11,463 nt of DNA. It comes from Zancudomyces culisetae. Lineage: Eukaryota > Kickxellomycota > Harpellomycetes > Harpellales > Legeriomycetaceae. A model generated the notes under the pieces. The model saw only the letters and a list, made by a program, of their open reading frames with translations. It was not told where the DNA came from and ran no database searches. A program made the position numbers and the translations under genes. The stretch spans positions 1 to 11,463 of the forward strand of contig LSSK01001704.1 in assembly GCA_001969505.1 (NCBI GenBank), in the 5' to 3' direction. This document shows positions 5,746-11,463 of the stretch, piece after piece. Numbering within the stretch: the stretch's first letter is position 1; each line of letters opens with the position of its first letter.

Positions 5746-8313
5746 CAGTCTGAATTAGATAGTATAGATGAACTTGAAGTGGAGTTGAATCATTTACTAA
5801 ATAAAGCTAACATCAAAGATATTGGAAACAAATTCGATTTATTAGTTAGTACACTTAGAGAAGAATTTAAAGAGAAAGTTGAAGAAAACAGCATAACTGA
5901 GTGGGATAAGGTAATTGAATTAATCACAAAGGTTGAGGATGGCTCAGTGGTAAGTCCAAAGAAAGGGGATCACAAGATTTCTAAAGTTCAAGCAAAGGAT
6001 TATACCACGAACGCTGCATCAAAAGGGAAAAGTGTTAAGGAAATTGCAAAAAACTCAGTAGCGTACAGTGACATGATGAAAAGATTTGAGGAAATGAGTG
6101 TGAGTCTGATCACAAAAGTAGAGCAAGTAGTTGATCAAAAACTTAAGGAAGCGTCTACAAGTAATAGAAGAGTACAGCCCTTTGTGGTAAAATGTTATTC
6201 GTGTAATGAAATAGGCCATCGTAAGTATGAGTGTCCGAAGATAAAAGAAAGCGGTTCAAGCGATGGTAGCAAGGTAGACATTCAAAAGAACATAAATTAT
6301 ATTGAGGTAATTGAGAATCATAGTGCAGTGGAAGACGATGCACAGGTGTATGCAATTGATAAAAGAAAGCACAGTGACATAGCCAGTGGAGCAACAGAAC
6401 AACGCCCTACTAAGTACAGGACCGCACGCACTAGGGGAGTCCACTCTACACCGGAAGAGACGAGTGGTGTGGCCCATCCGACAGCGGAAGTTGGGGATGA
6501 ATCGCTGGGAGATGAGAATAGGCTAGAATCAAACATTTCAAGAGGTAAAAACTACCAGCTGTTGAAAGGCACCAACAAGACCTTCTCCATTATCGAAGAG
6601 TTGCGCAAGGTCTACCCAAAAATTGATGCTTTACAGTTAATTGAGAATGCCCCAATATACTCAGAAGAGTTGCAGAGCTTCCTCAAAAAGGACAAGGTTA
6701 TGGAACTAAACGAAATACAAGTTCAAGAAAGAAAAACATCTAATTGCAGAATAATGGTGCAAGTATTCGGACAAAAATTGTGGGCAGTGGTGGATACAGG
6801 GGCGGCTTGCTCCGTTGTTACTTACAACCTAATGGAGGGTTGGGGATTGGACATGGATAGTAAAAGTGGACTAACATTAGTGACGGCGGATGGGAAGAGG
6901 CATAACACCCTAGGAAGGTTGTCGCAGGTGCCGTTAATGATTGCAAGCTTCATATTACCAGTAAATCTGATCGTTATGTCCAGAAACGACGATACTCTTA
7001 TCCTAGGAACCGATTGGTTACTACAACATAAGGCTTCGTTGAATCTTAAAGTACCTGAACTAAGGATACCAATCGAAAACGTGGAAGTAGTTACAAGGCT
7101 AGAAACATCCGCAGATTTGCACATGGAAGATGAAAAAGCTGAACTGTACGCTATCTTAAAGCAAGGACCAGTAGGAAGAGGATCGTGCCAGGAGGTGGAG
7201 CTTGAAAGTGTAATCCATAAGTATAACAACATCTTTGTTAGCGACCTTTCCGAGCTCACTCAAACTAGCGTGATAGAACATCGTATCCAGGTAAAAGATG
7301 AGATACCTATCAAGCTCAGGCCTTACCGGATACCGCATAGGCAGCAAGAGCAGGTATTGCATGAATTAAAGGAAATGGAAAAACAGGGAATTATTTCACC
7401 GACAACTTCTGAATGGTGCGCTCCAGTGGTGATAGTCCATAAGAAAAACGGAAAGATACGCGTCTGCGCCGACTACCGGAGGCTCAATGAGGTGACAAGA
7501 AAGGATAGTTATCCGCTCCCTGTTATCGCAGATCTGTTCATGGACTTGTCTGGCGCGGTTGTGTTTAGCTGCCTTGACGCCATGAGCGGATTTTGGCAGA
7601 TCCGTATGCATAGTGCCGACAAAGCAAAAACAGCCTTTGCTATCCCAGGGAGTGGCGCTTTTGAATATAACGTCATGCCGTTTGGACTAACGAATAGTCC
7701 GGCGACGTTCCAACGCGCAATGGAAAAAGTACTACAACCTCTGTTATGGAAGTGTGCCGTAGTTTTTGTGGACGATATTATCGTCTTCTCGAAAGAAATC
7801 AATAAGCATGCGGAAGATTTGGATAAGGTTTTAGCATTATTAGAAAAGAATCAAATACAGCTCCACCGGGATAAATGCGTTATAGGATTTACAGAACTCG
7901 AATATCTAGGGCACACAATATCCGCCAAGGGGATAGGAACCAGCCCAAAGAAAGTGGAAGCTATAAACAATATAAAGGCTCCGACGTGCGTTAAGGAATT
8001 GCAATCAGCATTAGGGATGACTGGATATTACAGGAAATATATTCCTAACTATTCTCGGGTCACCAGTCCCTTAACGCAACTACTGAAGAAGTCTGTAAAA
8101 TGGGAATGGGGTGACGAGCAGGAAGAGGCGCTTAGACAATTAAAGGTATTGATGTCTTCTGCACCGGTATTAGGTCATCCAGACTGGACCGTCGAGTTTG
8201 TGATCACCACGGACGCATCAGCAATAGGAATAGGAGGTGTGTTATCTCAGATTACCAGCGAAGGTGAGAAAATAATAGTGTATGCAAGCCGAACCACCAC
8301 TCCAGCAGAATAA
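5746..8313 (+). pseudogene. gag-pol: gag-pol of element 2, central segment: Gag C-term, protease, RT, start of RNase H
   Basis: Continues the same frame after the TAA at 5743; its lack of an ATG start is expected. In order: rest of capsid; CCHC knuckle CYSCNEIGHRKYEC (6193-6234); a hydrophilic linker with a basic KYRTARTRG patch; aspartic protease with VVDTGAACS (Asp at 6793-6795) and ILGTDWL (7000-7020); RT with WCAPVVIVHKKNGK, VCADYRRLNEVT, motif A CLDAMSGFW (Asp 7576-7578), GLTNSPATFQR and FVDD (7765-7776); thumb with YLGHTIS; then RNase H with ITTDAS (Asp 8212-8214). It ends at TAA 8311-8313, within RNase H between its first Asp and its Glu. Gag and protease join with no frameshift, so the ancestor probably made one polyprotein. 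Every catalytic residue checked is intact; only stops disable it. Confidence 0.95.
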
Positions 8314-9504
8314 AACTATTCCATAAGCCATTATGAAGGCTTGGCCGTGGTTTGGTCAGTTAAAAAGTTCAAATTCTACGTATGGGGTAGAAAGTTCAGA
8401 ATCAGAACCGACCACAAGTCGTTAATCCAATTGTTCAATAGCCCAGATATATCAGGTCGTGTTGCACGCTGGGCTATGGTCCTACGTAGTTTTGATTATA
8501 CCATAGAGCATTTACCCGGAATTATCAACCCAGCCGATGCTCTGTCTCGACTAGTTACTGAGAATGAGAATGAACAGGATGATGTAGAGCTCGACGTGTT
8601 TGCCATGGAAATTTTAGAATACGAAGATATAAAACAGTACCTTACGGAAAAGAAGTTACCAGACAATATAGATGTGGAGTACAAAGAAAGGCTAAAGAGA
8701 AGATCTAAACTATATAAAATCGATAAGGGTAAACTAATGAAAGAAGTAAAAGGATGTTTGAAAGAGGTTCTGCATCGAGGAAATATCCGCCAAGTAGTTG
8801 AGTCAATACACAACGAAGGGCACGAAGGCATAGAAAACACCTGGTTGCGTGTATCACAGAGGTATACCAGTAGGAATATATATAGAGAGGTCAAGGAAAT
8901 CGTAAAGTGTTGCCCGGTATGCCAATTATACAAGGGTAGTAAAAGTAAAAGGCATCCACTGGTTCCAATAGTTACAACGAAACCTTTCCAGATAGTCGGA
9001 ATTGACGCAATCGGGCCAATAGCACCGATTTCCGCCAGTGGAAACAGGTTCATCTTGACGGCTATAGACCTGTTCACGAAATGGCCTATTGCATTAGCTG
9101 TACCCAATATACAAAGTAACACCGTAATAAATTTCCTTATAAATGAGGTCATAGCACCATTTGGAGTACCTCAACAACTGATTAGTGACCGTGGGTCCAG
9201 CTTCCTATCTGAATGTGCGACTCAAGTGTACGAGTGGTTGGGTATACACCACACCCCCACGACCTCGTACAGGCCTCAGAGTAATGGTCAGACGGAACGA
9301 CTGAACCAAACTCTCATGAATGTATTGATTAAGCAATGTCGGAATGATAAACAGAAGTGGGATGCCTACCTATGGAAAACTCTACTGGTAATACGAACTT
9401 TGAGAAATAAATCGATTGGATACAGTCCGGCGGAGATGCTGTATTGCGTTGAGCTTTCACTACCCACTACATGGAAGTACAATGGAGAAATTGAAAACGT
9501 ATAG
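8314..9504 (+). pseudogene. pol: pol of element 2: rest of RNase H and integrase core
   Basis: Same frame after the TAA at 8311. It begins NYSISHYEGLAVVW, carrying the RNase H Glu (8335-8337), followed by RTDHKSL (Asp 8410-8412) and the HLPGIINPADALSR end of the domain. Integrase follows: zinc finger H-x3-H (8809, 8821) and C-x2-C (8911, 8920); core with IVGIDAIGP (Asp 9004-9006), LISDRGSSF (Asp 9187-9189) and YRPQSNGQTER (Glu 9295-9297). The spacing is D-x60-D-x35-E, the textbook retroviral/Ty3 arrangement. Integrase inserts the DNA copy into the genome in the nucleus. The segment ends at TAG 9502-9504, a single substitution in an otherwise continuous frame. Confidence 0.95.
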
Positions 9505-9906
9505 GAATTGATTTTAAGCAGGGTGAAACAGATAAATGACGACTTACCTGTGTTGAGAAATCTGGCTCATAAGAGTTCTATTGAAGCCAAAAGTTCACAG
9601 GCAACAAGGTATAACAAGGGTGTCACGTACCATAGGTTTGAGGTAGGTGAGAAGGTTCTTAAGTTGGTAGACATGGAGAGGTCAAAACTCGAACATTATT
9701 GGGAAGGCCCCTACACAGTTGAAAGAGCTTTAAGCAAGGGTGCGTATGTTATAAGTGATCAAGAAGGTAACAGAGAATTAGCTCATGGAGATATGCTTAA
9801 GAAGTACCACACCAGCAACTATATGATTCCGGATGTAACAACGACATTGAAGACTAAGTTGAAGCGATTTAAGCAGTCCCGGCGGAATGAGAACATCCGC
9901 GCTTAA
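9505..9906 (+). pseudogene. pol: pol of element 2: integrase C-terminal domain with GPY motif
   Basis: In frame after the TAG at 9502. About 133 residues containing VGEKVLKLVD, then HYWEGPYTVE (the GPY/F module of Ty3/gypsy integrases, near 9700-9720) and a GDMLKKYH end. A basic tail (KTKLKRFKQSRR) leads to the true stop TAA at 9904-9906. No aromatic-cage chromodomain is seen after GPY, so this element does not look like a chromovirus with a standard targeting domain. The stop overlaps the start of the polypurine tract. Confidence 0.9.
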
Positions 9907-9916
9907 AAGGGGGGAG
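9905..9916 (+). promoter_or_regulatory. polypurine tract of element 2
   Basis: AAAAGGGGGGAG lies one base before the 3' LTR. It is the RNase H-resistant primer site for plus-strand DNA in Ty3/gypsy elements and is the only such purine run in this AT-rich region. Confidence 0.88.
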
Positions 9917-9917
9917 C

Positions 9918-10234
9918 TGTCATATAGCAAATTGACAATCGATTCGTAACTGGTTACGAATCCGAAATGCATCTGTTTTTTTTTATCCTAGTGATTTTTT
10001 CTAATAACATTTCGTTTTTTTATATAATTTTTTAGTAGTATCTTATATATTTGTTTTTTAGTTAGTTTTTTATAAAAGTTACACAATATATAGTTAATTT
10101 AGGAATAAAAAGATATACATCTTAGGTCTGAAATAGAACATAGTATTATTTAAAAATAGAATAACATAGTTTTATATTGAGCATAGTAGTTTAAAATATA
10201 AGAGATACTTGTATAAAAACGTTAGTATCTGACA
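9918..10234 (+). repeat. 3' LTR of element 2 (317 bp)
   Basis: Begins TGTCATATAGC and ends TATCTGACA. By eye about 92% identical to the 5' LTR. The dyad at 9941-9962 and AATAAA at 10104-10109 are kept. It should supply the transcript 3' end. The flanking ACTGT does not match the left flank of the element. Confidence 0.95.
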
Positions 10235-10236
10235 AC

Positions 10237-10615
10237 TGTCGTATAATTTATAAAATGTTTTTAAGTCGAAACTCGATAATGAATTTATTTAGAATTTTGT
10301 TGCCTTAATATACTTTTTTTAGACAACCAATTTACTAAACACTAAATTTATACTTAACTAACTCATAATTAAATCATACTATATTAAATTATGATGTTTC
10401 CCCGTGTAGTTGATTATTTGATTTTTTCAGGTTATTAAATTCTCATGTCGTGGGTGTAACATTCTCAGATTTTCCAGATGTAACATTCTCAGATTTCCAG
10501 ATGTAACATTCTCAGATTTCTTCAATATTTCGTGAATTTAATATTACCAATTTTGGAAATTACAGTCATTTTAACTCTTATATAATTTCCGGTATTTTAA
10601 ATTCACGACACAACA
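10237..10615. repeat. repeat unit V
   Basis: Begins TGTCGTATAATT two bases after the 3' LTR and ends TTCACGACACAACA, followed by TAT and unit W2. About 379 bp, non-coding, with the same style of ends as the X, Y and U units but no clear body match to them. Its first 12 bases resemble those of the element 1 LTR (TGTTGTATAATT). It contains a triple 23-24 bp repeat at 10455-10524. Confidence 0.5.
10455..10524. repeat. triple direct repeat, 23-24 bp unit
   Basis: Three head-to-tail copies starting TGTAACATTCTCAGATTT (10455-10478, 10479-10501, 10502-10524). The first has one extra T and the third differs at its end. Possibly a slippage product, or repeated factor-binding sites if V is an LTR. Confidence 0.9.
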
Positions 10616-10618
10616 TAT

Positions 10619-10875
10619 TGTTGTATGCCTACAATAGGTGAAACATTTCCATTGGTTAAACGTGTTTTGTAATTTTTAGTTAGATTTTTTGTAGATTTTA
10701 TTGTATAAAATTGAAATTTTTGTTTAACTAAATAAATGTCCTCTTTTGCAAAATCCAAATTACTATTTATTAATTCGCATTATATAGATAAAAGGAAAGT
10801 AAAATGACCCGTCCCGTGTGTTATTTGGTGTAAAAAACACTAAATGGGACCTTAAACATGGCAACACACAACAAC
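10619..10875. repeat. repeat unit W, copy 2
   Basis: TGTTGTATGCC to CACACAACAAC, aligned end to end with 4800-5055. It keeps the ATTTGGTGT/ACACTAAAT hairpin at 10823-10845. Left flank ACATAT and right flank AACTA do not match, so no target duplication is evident here; X2 has inserted at its right edge. Confidence 0.85.
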
Positions 10876-10878
10876 TAC

Positions 10879-11294
10879 TGTCGTAGTATTTGAAATTTTA
10901 TTTTAAAATTTTGTATACCACAGTACGACGAGGCTGTGTATACTATAACTCTTTGGTTCAGAACACTAGTACTAGCTTTCTTATAATATTTTATATGATA
11001 TATTTATTTTAATAGTAATAGATATACTTAAGTAAACGCTAAACTAAAGGATGAAGTTCGAACACTGTTTCCGTGTTCGAATGTTTCGAATTATATAGGG
11101 TGTTGTAAAATGGTAAAAGAATTATTAAAGTAAAATAAAACTAACTACTTAAAGTATGAACGTTTTTGGGACACATTGTAACAAAAACCACAATGGTGAA
11201 AAAGTTACGTCGAACAATGCCCAACGTTTTATAATAATTAAAACTATATAATAATAAATAATAAGTAGGGTATGGTGTAAAATTGCACACGACA
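10879..11294. repeat. repeat unit X, copy 2 (416 bp)
   Basis: TGTCGTAGTATT to CACACGACA, the same length as 3463-3878. Flanked by ACTAC on both sides (10874-10878 and 11294-11298, overlapping the terminal A), a likely target-site duplication. It contains a perfect 9-bp hairpin, TTCGAACAC/GTGTTCGAA (11057-11081), with loop TGTTTCC. Non-coding; a 61-codon minus-strand reading across its right edge runs over the junction with Y2 and is not a gene. Confidence 0.88.
11057..11081. repeat. hairpin in X copy 2
   Basis: TTCGAACAC (11057-11065), loop TGTTTCC, GTGTTCGAA (11073-11081): perfect pairing. In X1 the same place has three or more arm changes, so the stem is partly broken there. Confidence 0.65.
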
Positions 11295-11298
11295 CTAC

Positions 11299-11463
11299 TG
11301 TCGTATAGAAATACGATTAGAAGCATAAGGGGAATTAGTCCCCGGTTTTATTTAAGTTATTTTTAGTTATTTTTATATGTTTAGATTGGACCTATTTCCC
11401 CTTGTGGTTTTGTCCAATAGTTTTATATTAGTTAGTTATTTTAGTTTAATTAGTCAAATATTT
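11299..11463. repeat. repeat unit Y, copy 2 (cut by window end)
   Basis: Begins TGTCGTATAGAAATACG and aligns with 3135-3300 to the last base of the window, with about a dozen differences by eye. It follows X2 after CTAC. In the left cluster Y comes before X; here it comes after, so the pair is not a fixed tandem unit. Confidence 0.8.

Larger units (their letters stand above)
5060..10234 (+). mobile_element. Ty3/gypsy LTR retrotransposon 2, structurally complete but inactive
   Basis: A full element: 5' LTR (5060-5374), tRNA-type primer site (5376-5393), leader, one gag-pol frame (5470-9906), polypurine tract (9905-9916) and 3' LTR (9918-10234). The order PR-RT-RNaseH-IN marks it as Ty3/gypsy. 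Gag and Pol are in one frame with no shift, as in Tf1-like single-ORF elements. No chromodomain is visible after the GPY module. Four in-frame stops (5659, 5743, 8311, 9502) and LTRs that differ at about 25 positions by eye show an old, dead copy. No matching target-site duplication is seen: the left flank reads CATAA and the right flank ACTGT. It sits between unit W1 and unit V. Confidence 0.97.

Noticed and set aside
6822-7259. 145-codon minus-strand ORF opposite the protease region
   Set aside because: Shadow of the gag-pol frame with no domain; other antisense readings at 6155-6536, 7156-7362, 7396-7611, 7509-7802 and 9778-9972 are rejected likewise.
8496-9152. 218-codon minus-strand ORF
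   Set aside because: It lies wholly opposite the integrase frame, has a low-complexity Ser/Leu/Ile composition and no recognisable motif; a shadow ORF.
5470-9906. A variant genetic code explaining the in-frame stops
   Set aside because: TGA would have to mean Trp at 5659 but Gly at 995, and TGA and TAA also act as proper terminators of gag and pol. LTR divergence already shows decay, so point mutations are the simpler account.
10455-10524. CRISPR-like array
   Set aside because: Units are directly head-to-tail without spacers, and the context is a eukaryotic retrotransposon cluster.
11141-11326. 61-codon minus-strand ORF in X2/Y2
   Set aside because: It crosses the X2/Y2 junction, so it depends on chance abutment and cannot be a conserved gene of either unit.

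Overview
This is an AT-rich eukaryotic window made almost entirely of retrotransposons and short non-coding repeats. I see no host gene. Both coding elements are Ty3/gypsy-type. Element 1 has a Gag with a CCHC zinc knuckle and a pol that starts at an ATGA stop/start overlap, a layout I associate with fungal Ty3-type elements. A fungus, perhaps an early-diverging AT-rich one, is therefore my best guess, but the host cannot be fixed from this sequence.

Layout. (1) 1-2442, minus strand: the 5' part of Ty3-type element 1. It has a candidate 5' LTR (2124-2442), an open gag (1159-2094) and a pol (1-1162) with two in-frame stops, cut by the window edge just past the RT YLDD box. (2) 2443-5059: about 2.6 kb with no credible gene. 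It is a chain of repeat units (here T, Y1, X1, Z, U, W1), all in the same orientation, each starting TGTYGTA-like and most ending ACA or CGACA-like, with gaps of at most about 5 bases. (3) 5060-10234, plus strand: a structurally complete Ty3-type element 2, with two 315-317 bp LTRs, a tRNA-type primer binding site, one fused gag-pol frame (protease, RT, RNase H, integrase) and a polypurine tract. Four internal stops and LTRs that differ at roughly 8% of positions show it is old and dead. (4) 10235-11463: the chain resumes with units V, W2, X2 and Y2. W2, X2 and Y2 are second copies of units to the left of element 2; Y2 is cut by the window end.

How the parts relate. The short units begin with the same word as the element LTRs (TGTTGTAT, TGTCGTAT, TGTCAT). 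X1, X2 and W1 are flanked by 4-5 bp direct repeats that look like target-site duplications. The simplest reading is a cluster of solo LTRs or other non-autonomous LTR-derived elements that repeatedly inserted at, or were retained at, the ends of earlier insertions. This end-to-end chain, together with hairpins kept in both copies of W and in both LTRs of element 2, is the most unusual feature of the window. Identities and difference counts are by-eye estimates.
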